Below, piece by piece: positions 6,937 through 12,324 of a DNA stretch of 12,324 nucleotides; position 1 is the first letter of the stretch; every line of letters begins with the position of its first letter. A model generated the notes under the pieces. The model was not told where the DNA came from and ran no database searches. It was given only the letters and a program-made list of their open reading frames with translations. Both the position numbers and the translations under genes were made by a program. Location: positions 1 through 12,324 of the forward strand of contig JAGLTT010000010.1 in the NCBI GenBank assembly GCA_023135135.1. Reading direction: 5' to 3'. The DNA comes from Dehalococcoidales bacterium. Lineage in GTDB: Bacteria > Chloroflexota > Dehalococcoidia > Dehalococcoidales > RBG-16-60-22.

Positions 6937-6963
6937 GGACTCCCCCTGCGTTGGCTTTATAAT
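6935..6963 (+). promoter_or_regulatory. Candidate promoter for elp3
   Basis: TTGGAC (6935-6940), a 17-bp spacer and a perfect TATAAT (6958-6963). The -35 box overlaps the last two bases of the GC-rich hairpin. Predicted start near 6970, giving a leader of about 65 bases. A perfect TTGACA at 6966-6971 is an alternative -35, but its best -10 (TATATT, 6993-6998) has a 21-bp spacer. Confidence 0.5.
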
Positions 6964-6990
6964 TGTTGACATAAGCTGATATCTGTTAAA

Positions 6991-7029
6991 CTTATATTAG
7001 TCTACTTTATCTAATGTATCTAATATAAG
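6991..7029. promoter_or_regulatory. Perfect 10-bp inverted repeat before elp3
   Basis: CTTATATTAG (6991-7000) and CTAATATAAG (7020-7029) are exact inverted repeats separated by 19 bases. They end six bases before the elp3 ATG. TATCTAAT also occurs as a direct repeat at 7008-7015 and 7017-7024. This could be an operator or a leader hairpin affecting translation; no Shine-Dalgarno of note is seen in the region. Confidence 0.5.
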
Positions 7030-7035
7030 CGTAAG

Positions 7036-8427
7036 ATGAGGAAATTTGCAAGAACCATATCCGGGGTAACGCCTCTGGCGGTGATGACCATGCCCATGAG
7101 CTGCCCCGGCCAGTGCCTGTACTGCCCGACTTACCCCGATGCGCCGCAGAGCTATACGCCGGAGTCGCCGGCGGTGCTGCGCGCCAGGAGGTGCGATTAT
7201 GATGCCGGGCAGCAGGTGGAATTGCGCCTGAGGATATTTACCGAAATGGGGCACCCCACGGACAAAATAGAGCTTATCATCATGGGCGGCACCTTTCTGG
7301 CCCAACCTGTCGATTATCAATATAAGTTTATCAAGGACTGCTATGACGGACTTAACGGCGTTGCATCGGCCACGCTGGAAGAAGCCAGAAAAATCAACGA
7401 GACCGCTGCGCACCGCTGCACGGGACTGTGTATCGAGACCCGGCCGGACTGGTGCGGACAGGCGGAGATAGAGCGAATGCTTGAGTTCGGCGCCACGCGG
7501 GTCGAGCTCGGCGTGCAGACTCTTGACGATGATATTTACCGACTGGTAAGGAGGGGGCACGGGGTTGAGGAAGTGGTCAGGGCTACCGCCCTGCTCCGGG
7601 AACACGGTTTCAAAGTTTACTATCACTGGATGCCGGGACTCCCCGGTTCGACTCCTGAAAAAGACCTCAGCCTGTCCCAGACGCTTTTCACCGATGAACG
7701 CTTCAAGCCTGACGGTCTGAAGCTATATCCTACCATGGTGGTAGAGGGCACCGAACTGGAAAAATGGTACCGGGAGGGACGTTATCAACCCTATGACAAT
7801 GAAACGATGGTCAACCTGGTCATCGGGATAAAGTCTATTGTCCCCGGGTATGTCAGGATTTCGCGAGTGCTGCGTGATATTCCCTCCAAGTTCATCGTCG
7901 CCGGACTCAAGGACTCGCTGCGGGATATCGTCAGGGAGAAAATGAAGCAAGACGCCATCGAGTGCCATTGCATAAGATGTCGAGAGTACGGCCACCGGGC
8001 GCGGGCCGGATGGGAGATAGGCCAGCCTCATATGGTCAGGATGGACTATGATGCCTCGGACGGCAAAGAAATTTTCCTGTCCTTTGAGGATGAAAGGGAG
8101 ACGCTCTTCGGTCTGCTGCGACTCAGAATTCAGTCCCGCCCCGTTCCGGCGCTGGGGAAAAGCGAAAACGCCGTTTCAGCCATCGTCAGAGAACTGCATG
8201 TTTTCGGTCCCGAGGTGCCTCTCAGCGAGCAGTTAAGCGGGGCTGCCCAGCACAAGGGACTGGGTAAGGCTTTGTTCCGGGAAGCGGAGCGGATTGCCCT
8301 CGATGAGTTTCAGTCCGACCGTATGATAGTCCTGAGCGGCACCGGGGCTAAAGAGTACTACCGCACCGAGTTTGATTACCTCTCGCAGGGCGACTACATG
8401 GTTAAGACCCTGAGACCTCAGGCTTAA
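7036..8427 (+). CDS. elp3: Elp3: radical SAM / acetyltransferase tRNA U34 enzyme
   Basis: A 463-residue enzyme that uses acetyl-CoA and SAM-derived radical chemistry to make 5-carboxymethyl-uridine at tRNA position 34. The N-terminal radical SAM domain has cluster cysteines C23, C27 and C30 (CPGQCLYC), followed by the Elp3-typical YPDAPQSYTPESPA, MGGTF (83-87) and GLCIETRPDWC. A zinc site is C310-H-C312-x2-C315. The C-terminal GNAT domain (about 340-460) has ELHVFG (386-391), the acetyl-CoA loop Q405-H-K-G-L-G410 and EYYR (440-443). The length matches bacterial Elp3, which lacks the long eukaryotic N-terminus. The CX3CX2C spacing is shorter than the CX9CX2C of yeast Elp3. The start is ATG 7036, since an in-frame TAA lies at 7021; the ribosome site is weak. 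It is divergent from the Trm9-like gene. Confidence 0.96.
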   Translation: MRKFARTISGVTPLAVMTMPMSCPGQCLYCPTYPDAPQSYTPESPAVLRARRCDYDAGQQVELRLRIFTEMGHPTDKIELIIMGGTFLAQPVDYQYKFIKDCYDGLNGVASATLEEARKINETAAHRCTGLCIETRPDWCGQAEIERMLEFGATRVELGVQTLDDDIYRLVRRGHGVEEVVRATALLREHGFKVYYHWMPGLPGSTPEKDLSLSQTLFTDERFKPDGLKLYPTMVVEGTELEKWYREGRYQPYDNETMVNLVIGIKSIVPGYVRISRVLRDIPSKFIVAGLKDSLRDIVREKMKQDAIECHCIRCREYGHRARAGWEIGQPHMVRMDYDASDGKEIFLSFEDERETLFGLLRLRIQSRPVPALGKSENAVSAIVRELHVFGPEVPLSEQLSGAAQHKGLGKALFREAERIALDEFQSDRMIVLSGTGAKEYYRTEFDYLSQGDYMVKTLRPQA

Positions 8428-8438
8428 TCATCCTGGCA

Positions 8439-9557
8439 TCAGGGACTGCGCCGCTGGTTTTCCGTCTGGCTCTGCTCTCTGGTCTGATTGGCGGATACCG
8501 TATCGGGATTTCCTGTTTCGGCGTCAGTCCGCTCTCGGTTCTGTTCCTGGTTCTCCGCCCGGACCTGTACCTGTACGGAAATGTTATCCGATTCCGCCGC
8601 CTCGTCGGCTCTGCCTATTCCCAGTCTTGCCCTGACCTCTTCCTGCAATCTGTTCATTACAGTTTCTGCATCGGGAATATCGCCGAGGGCGTTTTCCTCC
8701 GTGAGTTTCTCAACAGCCCTTTCGTACTTCCTTACGGAGTTCTCAATAGCATTTGCGATACCTTGCCGGGCGGCCTCGGGGACTTGTTCATAGACTCCGC
8801 TCAAGGTCTCCAGGCGTTTGGCCGTGGAATGGGCTAAACGCTGTTGAATGGCGGTGATGTCAATGCCTATTTCCTCGGCTATGGCGGCCATTTCTTCTTC
8901 CAGTGCGGCAATCCTGGCGGCGTAATCCAGGGCTTCCTCGACATCGGCGGTCACGTTATCGGAAGCTCGCACCCTGGCCCTTTCCAGCCGGTTCTCGATT
9001 ATATCCGCGGCAATGTCAATAGCCCTTTCCGGTCTTCCTTTAGCCAGCGCCCGCAGGGCGTTTATCTGCCCGTTCATGGAAGCCGTCCTGGCACGCGTCA
9101 GTGCTTCATGGGCCTGTTCCGGTAATTCGTCTTTGATTCTGTCCAGAACTCTCAGGTGTTTTTCGGTGGCCAGGGACACTATCTCTGAAATATTATCGGA
9201 GATATCGATATCCTGCAGCGCGGTAGCTTCCAGCCTTTGGTTGACCATGGCCATAAATCCATCGTAATCGTTGGCGGCGCGTTCCATTGCTCTCACCCTG
9301 TTTTTGGCGGCCATGACCCGGGTTTCGGCCAGGCGCTCTTCGGCGTATTGCAGGGCTTTCCTGGCCTTGGCCTCGTTGCCGAAGGTGAAGAACATGCCGA
9401 CGTTTTTACCCCATGTGTCCAGGAAGTAAAAGGGACTATCCGGCGTTAGGCCCGGGTCGGGGAGTTCCTCCTCCTGGGCGTAAGCGGTGCCGCCGAAGAA
9501 AAGTGACGTGATGAGAAGGCAGCTTACTAATGTTATTCTCAATAGTTTCTGTTTCAT
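8439..9557 (-). CDS. Secreted DUF5667-type protein
   Basis: A 372-residue exported protein of unknown function. Residues 1-27 form a signal peptide (basic MKQK, hydrophobic core, likely cleavage after AYA). Immediately after comes LPDPGLTPDSPFYFLDTW and an EKARKALQYAEERLAE-like helix, the hallmark of DUF5667, a domain of mainly Gram-positive and Chloroflexota envelope proteins. The rest (about 65-325) is almost entirely helical and rich in Ala, Glu and Arg, suggesting long helical bundles or coiled coils. The last 45 or so residues are low-complexity Gln/Asn/Glu/Arg. The start is ATG 9557, because GGGAGG lies about seven bases upstream; an upstream in-frame ATG at 9587 would put ten residues ahead of the signal peptide. 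Convergent with elp3, 11 bp apart. Confidence 0.85.
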   Translation of the reverse strand: MKQKLLRITLVSCLLITSLFFGGTAYAQEEELPDPGLTPDSPFYFLDTWGKNVGMFFTFGNEAKARKALQYAEERLAETRVMAAKNRVRAMERAANDYDGFMAMVNQRLEATALQDIDISDNISEIVSLATEKHLRVLDRIKDELPEQAHEALTRARTASMNGQINALRALAKGRPERAIDIAADIIENRLERARVRASDNVTADVEEALDYAARIAALEEEMAAIAEEIGIDITAIQQRLAHSTAKRLETLSGVYEQVPEAARQGIANAIENSVRKYERAVEKLTEENALGDIPDAETVMNRLQEEVRARLGIGRADEAAESDNISVQVQVRAENQEQNRERTDAETGNPDTVSANQTREQSQTENQRRSP

Positions 9558-9678
9558 GGTATACCTCCCGTTTCGGATAAAGAGCATTCACTGTATTATA
9601 TAACGTAATAGGTATTGTTTGGTTAGCTCTGACGTGGGAAAAAAGTCCCTGGTAATTAGGTAATCGGGCATTCTGAGT

Positions 9679-10047
9679 TCAGTCCCTGCCGAGCTGCCGC
9701 AGCCTGTCGTCGCTGATGCCGAAGTGGTGGGCGATTTCATGCCGGACTACCCGCTGCACCTCGGCGATAATACGGGTATCGTTTTTACACCTGGCCTCAA
9801 TCGGTCTCTGGAAGATGGTTACTTTATCCGGCGTGACGAATCCATAGCCGAGGCTGCGCCGGGTCAGGGGCACGCCTTCATAAAGGCCGAGCAGGGTTTC
9901 ACCCCGTCTTCCTCCCAGCACACGCAGTTGCGCGGGCGTTGGCTCGTCGGCCACCACCACATCGATATTTTCCAGCCTTTCCTGGAATTCTTCGGGCAGG
10001 TTTTCGATTGCTTTAGCTACGAGCCATTCAAAGTTTTCGGTGTCCAT
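9679..10047 (-). CDS. Minimal zincin-like metallopeptidase
   Basis: A 122-residue protein of the small metallopeptidase family once called DUF1025. The zinc site is H103-E-I-A-H107 with G110 and D113 (HEIAHHFGISD), a met-zincin-like HExxHxxGxxD. The N-terminal part (about 1-60) has FEWLVAKAIENLPEEF and the family's typical LLGLYEGVPLTRR segment. It has no signal peptide or TM segment, so it is cytosolic. Substrates for the family are unknown to me. ATG 10047 is preceded by AGGAATA. Its first 20 bases overlap the end of the upstream four-TM gene, suggesting translational coupling. All catalytic residues are present. Confidence 0.9.
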   Translation of the reverse strand: MDTENFEWLVAKAIENLPEEFQERLENIDVVVADEPTPAQLRVLGGRRGETLLGLYEGVPLTRRSLGYGFVTPDKVTIFQRPIEARCKNDTRIIAEVQRVVRHEIAHHFGISDDRLRQLGRD

Positions 10048-10447
10048 TATTCCTGGCTTTCCTTAGTGACCAGATTACATATAAGAATATAAAATAGGCG
10101 CTGGCGCTGGAAAGTATTATCATCCAGCTGATAATCTGGCTAAAGAAGGGGTCGGCCTGCGTCGAGATGATGAAGCGGTAAAAATGGACAACCCCGGCCA
10201 GAAGCCCTGCACCGAACGTCACTGTTAATCCGATTGAGAAAGACAGACTTTTGATTTTTCCAGGCTTGAATACGAGATAAGAAATCAGGACGTCAGAGCC
10301 GATAAGCGCTATGATAAGAGGCACGAAAATAAGCATGGTTTTTGGCGTGGGTATGACAACTATCTGCCAGATTGCGCGGATAACTATAGCTATAACGACC
10401 ATCGAGAAGGTAATGATGCACCATACTTTTAGGCGTGAATAGTTCAT
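10028..10447 (-). CDS. Four-TM membrane protein, function unknown
   Basis: A 139-residue integral membrane protein that I do not recognise. Four hydrophobic segments lie at about 8-30, 37-60, 68-90 and 104-127, joined by short loops. The C-terminal tail is basic (RKARNNGHRKL) and probably cytosolic. No conserved charged or metal-binding motif is evident inside the membrane segments. The start ATG 10447 has GGAGG about 13 bases upstream, a long spacing. It lies between the MBL gene (33 bp upstream) and the zincin gene (20-bp overlap), so the three are probably co-transcribed, and it may act with one of them. Confidence 0.75.
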   Translation of the reverse strand: MNYSRLKVWCIITFSMVVIAIVIRAIWQIVVIPTPKTMLIFVPLIIALIGSDVLISYLVFKPGKIKSLSFSIGLTVTFGAGLLAGVVHFYRFIISTQADPFFSQIISWMIILSSASAYFIFLYVIWSLRKARNNGHRKL

Positions 10448-10480
10448 AGTATTACTTTCCTCCGATAGATAGTTGCCTCT

Positions 10481-11269
10481 TTACATCTCTTCCAGTTGTG
10501 CCAGGTCGAATTTCATACCATCCCGCGCCGCGATGACCCTGACCCCGGTCTTTCCGGATAGTTCTTCGGCTATTTTCCACGGCTTTGCCTGCCATACGTG
10601 CAGGCCGAAATGGCTTAAAATAGCTACCCGTGGCTTTATCTCTTTAATGATTCGTTCGACATCCGGTATTGAAAGATGGTCGATGGGTGGCCTGGGTTCC
10701 GTAAGCACCATGTTGATAATCAGCAGTTCGCTGTTGTAGCTCCGGCACAGACCGTCGAAATACCTCGTATCGGCAACATAGGCGAAGGAATGCCCGGAAG
10801 CTTGAAAAACCATGCCGTAGGTCTCTACCGGGTGCATGTGCCTGACCGACGTGGTGAAGGTTACGTTACCCGTTGTGTATGATTTTTCTTCCTCCAGTAC
10901 CATGATACTTTCGATATAATTTCTCAGGTAAGAGAAGATAACGGGTTCAGGTTCCAGGGCGTCGGCGGGGGCAAATAAACAGCCGTGCCGGTTAAAGCCG
11001 CCGTTGGTCATGGCTTCAATCATGACGTTTGTGTCCGCCACGTGGTCCAGGTGGCGGTGCGAGAGTATAATGGCGCTCAGTTTTTCCGCGTTCAGTTTTC
11101 TCCTGGTGGATTGGACAATGCAGCCCGGGCCGGGGTCGACGAGTATTTCGGTGCCGTTCAAACTCAGCCAGAGTCCGCCTGACGCTGCCAGCTGTCTGCT
11201 TACCATGAATCGGGCGCCGGCGGTTCCGAGGAAGGTAATGGTATCGGTCGAATTGCTGATATTTTTCAT
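10481..11269 (-). CDS. MBL-fold metallohydrolase
   Basis: A 262-residue metallo-beta-lactamase-fold enzyme, cytosolic. The metal motif is H71-R-H-L-D-H76 after strand SAIILS. Further likely ligands are H146 (in MHPVET), D167 (VADTRYF) and H220 (LSHFG). The first strands (ITFLGTAGARF and ILVDPGPGC) resemble RNase Z/PhnP-like members, so a phosphodiesterase is possible, but the substrate is unknown. An ATG at 11269 is preferred, with GAGGTGG about 11 bases upstream. A GTG at 11284 would add five residues but lacks a ribosome site. It is probably the first gene of a group with the four-TM and zincin genes. A divergent promoter pair separates it from the PAS-STAS gene. Confidence 0.88.
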   Translation of the reverse strand: MKNISNSTDTITFLGTAGARFMVSRQLAASGGLWLSLNGTEILVDPGPGCIVQSTRRKLNAEKLSAIILSHRHLDHVADTNVMIEAMTNGGFNRHGCLFAPADALEPEPVIFSYLRNYIESIMVLEEEKSYTTGNVTFTTSVRHMHPVETYGMVFQASGHSFAYVADTRYFDGLCRSYNSELLIINMVLTEPRPPIDHLSIPDVERIIKEIKPRVAILSHFGLHVWQAKPWKIAEELSGKTGVRVIAARDGMKFDLAQLEEM

Positions 11270-11302
11270 GTTCGGTAAAACCACCTCTATAATAAAAGAT
11301 AG

Positions 11303-11331
11303 TTTATATTTTTACAATCGTGCTTAATCAA
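11303..11331 (-). promoter_or_regulatory. Promoter for the MBL-led group
   Basis: On the minus strand, TTGATT (11331-11326), a 17-bp spacer and TATAAA (11308-11303), 9 of 12 consensus positions. The -35 sits inside a near-palindrome, TGCTT-AATC-AAGCA (11321-11334). Predicted start near 11296. Confidence 0.55.
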
Positions 11332-11358
11332 GCATAGTCTATTTTGACAATCCTGCTT
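11314..11358 (+). promoter_or_regulatory. Direct repeat ACAATCnTGCTT between divergent promoters
   Basis: ACAATCGTGCTT (11314-11325) recurs as ACAATCCTGCTT (11347-11358), 11 of 12 identical with a 33-bp repeat interval, about three helical turns. One copy lies in the MBL promoter spacer; the other overlaps the -35 and spacer of the PAS-STAS promoter. Candidate regulator site for both directions. Confidence 0.4.
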
Positions 11359-11373
11359 GTCCGTATATATACT
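11344..11373 (+). promoter_or_regulatory. Promoter for the PAS-STAS gene
   Basis: A perfect TTGACA (11344-11349), an 18-bp spacer and TATACT (11368-11373), 11 of 12 consensus positions. TATATA with a 16-bp spacer is an alternative -10. The leader is about 67 bases. Confidence 0.65.
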
Positions 11374-11446
11374 TAGATGTGTAGACCTATTTACTTTGGT
11401 ACACATATCCGGGGGTTCACTCTGGCATAGTAGGAGGTAGAGAACA

Positions 11447-12262
11447 ATGGAGAAACAAACGACAACTCCCCGTGGCAATCTCGAGGCTTTGCTTAATAGC
11501 TGCCCGGATGCCATTCTCGCCATCAACGCTGAAGGAGTTATTAAGTTCGCCAACAACGAGGCCTGCAAGCTCACCGAACGTAATATGAATGAGCTTATTG
11601 GCGAAAGCATCGTTGAAGTCTACGAAAATATTGAGGCCGCCCGGGAAGCCAACCGTAAAATCTACGAAGCCGGCGGGACGGTTCACGACCTGGAAACCAC
11701 CACGAAGACAAAATCCGGCAAGATAATCCCCGTGCGCGTTTCGGCGTCACATCTTCATGATAGTGCCGGTAAGTATATCGGCGGTGTCGGCTACTTTGCC
11801 AAGTACCGACCCTGGGGTGGTGCCGAGGCTCAGGTTAAGGCCCGTGTCGATGAACTGGAGGCCAGGCTGGATAAGTGGAAGGCGCTGGCGGCGCCTGTTT
11901 TCGAACTGTATCCGGGACTTTCCGTCATGGTAATCGTCGGACATCTCGATGTTGATCGCTTTGAAGACATTACTACCAATCTGCTTAACCATGTTGAGAA
12001 GTATAAGACGCGGGTGGTACTGCTCGACCTGTCTGGCACTGTAGTGGACGATGGTGAGGTCGCCAGACATTTCGCCAAGGTGATACGGACGGTGCGGTTG
12101 CTTGGGACGGACTGTATTATCGCCGATATGCAGACTGCAATGGCACGGGCAATGGAGCCGCTCATGTCCGACCTTGGCTCGGTGAAGTCTTACAGCTGCA
12201 TGGATATTGCTCTGGAACAGGCGCTAAAAACAATCGGTTATGAAATCCGCCAGAAGGACTAG
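11447..12262 (+). CDS. PAS-STAS regulator (RsbR-like)
   Basis: A 271-residue cytosolic signalling protein. A PAS domain covers about 10-118 (ILAINAEGVIKFANNEAC, then the TKSGKIIPVRVSASHL strand), and could bind a ligand or cofactor. A helical linker (about 125-148) joins it to a STAS domain (about 150-265), with LLDLSGTVVDDGEVARHF and RLLG as in RsbR proteins. In Bacillus, RsbR proteins sit in the stressosome and are phosphorylated on two threonines. Against RsbRA, both positions appear changed, to V169 and G203, so phosphorylation at those sites seems unlikely. AGGAGG (11432-11437) sits nine bases before the ATG. No RsbS or RsbT gene is visible downstream in the window. The last codons merge into a 15-bp tandem repeat. 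Confidence 0.87.
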   Translation: MEKQTTTPRGNLEALLNSCPDAILAINAEGVIKFANNEACKLTERNMNELIGESIVEVYENIEAAREANRKIYEAGGTVHDLETTTKTKSGKIIPVRVSASHLHDSAGKYIGGVGYFAKYRPWGGAEAQVKARVDELEARLDKWKALAAPVFELYPGLSVMVIVGHLDVDRFEDITTNLLNHVEKYKTRVVLLDLSGTVVDDGEVARHFAKVIRTVRLLGTDCIIADMQTAMARAMEPLMSDLGSVKSYSCMDIALEQALKTIGYEIRQKD

Positions 12263-12324
12263 AACCGTAAGGTCTATAACCGGCAGGTCTATAACCGATA
12301 GGTCTAGAACCGCAAGGTCTAGAA
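12256..12324 (+). repeat. 15-bp tandem repeat, consensus GGTCTAKAACCGNNA
   Basis: Four full units (12256, 12271, 12286, 12301) and a partial fifth (12316) reaching the window edge. The first unit is GGACTAGAACCGTAA and contains the stop codon of the PAS-STAS gene (TAG, 12260-12262). Units differ mainly at the K position (G or T) and the three bases before each GGTCT. The full extent is unknown because the window ends inside it. Confidence 0.85.

Noticed and set aside
6997..7626. Minus-strand open frame of 209 codons over elp3
   Set aside because: Overlaps the radical SAM domain of elp3; no family resemblance, so a shadow frame.
9595..9600. Perfect minus-strand TATAAT upstream of the DUF5667 gene
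   Set aside because: No acceptable -35 at 15-19 bp and no extended -10, so it was not listed as a promoter.
9638..9651. GGGA / TCCC hairpin downstream of the zincin gene
   Set aside because: Only four base pairs; the T run lies in the loop rather than after the stem.

Overview
The window most resembles a chromosomal segment from a Dehalococcoidia-like bacterium (phylum Chloroflexota). The main reasons are a single-polypeptide bacterial Elp3, a secreted DUF5667-type protein, and ComEA/ComEC beside TrkA-type and Usp genes. This placement is inferred from gene content only. The genes are densely packed on both strands, and no gene-free stretch exceeds about 190 bases. No rRNA, tRNA, CRISPR array, integrase or transposase was found.

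Layout. (1) 1-300: the C-terminal part of peptide deformylase, convergent with a small helix-turn-helix protein (328-615, minus). (2) 616-802: a compact divergent promoter region with two near-consensus sigma-70 promoters, each with a CAATTG core at its start site. (3) 803-3085: a two-TM K+-channel-fold protein with an abnormal selectivity filter, then a universal stress protein and two TrkA/KtrA-like nucleotide-binding (RCK) proteins. (4) 3268-6216: comEA-comEC, the DNA-uptake genes, behind their own promoter. (5) 6219-8427: a Trm9/ALKBH8-like methyltransferase and Elp3, head to head around a GC-rich interspersed-repeat-like element and an AT-rich inverted repeat. (6) 8439-9557: a secreted DUF5667-type protein. 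(7) 9679-11269: a minus-strand group encoding an MBL-fold hydrolase, a four-TM protein and a minimal zincin. (8) 11447-12262: a PAS-STAS (RsbR-like) regulator divergent from that group, followed by a 15-bp tandem repeat that runs off the window.

Two items stand out. First, elp3 sits beside a methyltransferase with Trm9/ALKBH8 C-terminal signatures. In eukaryotes these enzymes act in succession on wobble uridine 34 of tRNA (cm5U, then mcm5U), so the pair suggests a compact bacterial version of that pathway. Second, the channel-fold protein aligns with KcsA without gaps through the pore, but the TVGYG filter is replaced by TQGAN. It lies next to two RCK proteins and a Usp protein with no TrkH/KtrB in the window. 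This may be an RCK-regulated pore with changed selectivity or a non-conducting sensor.
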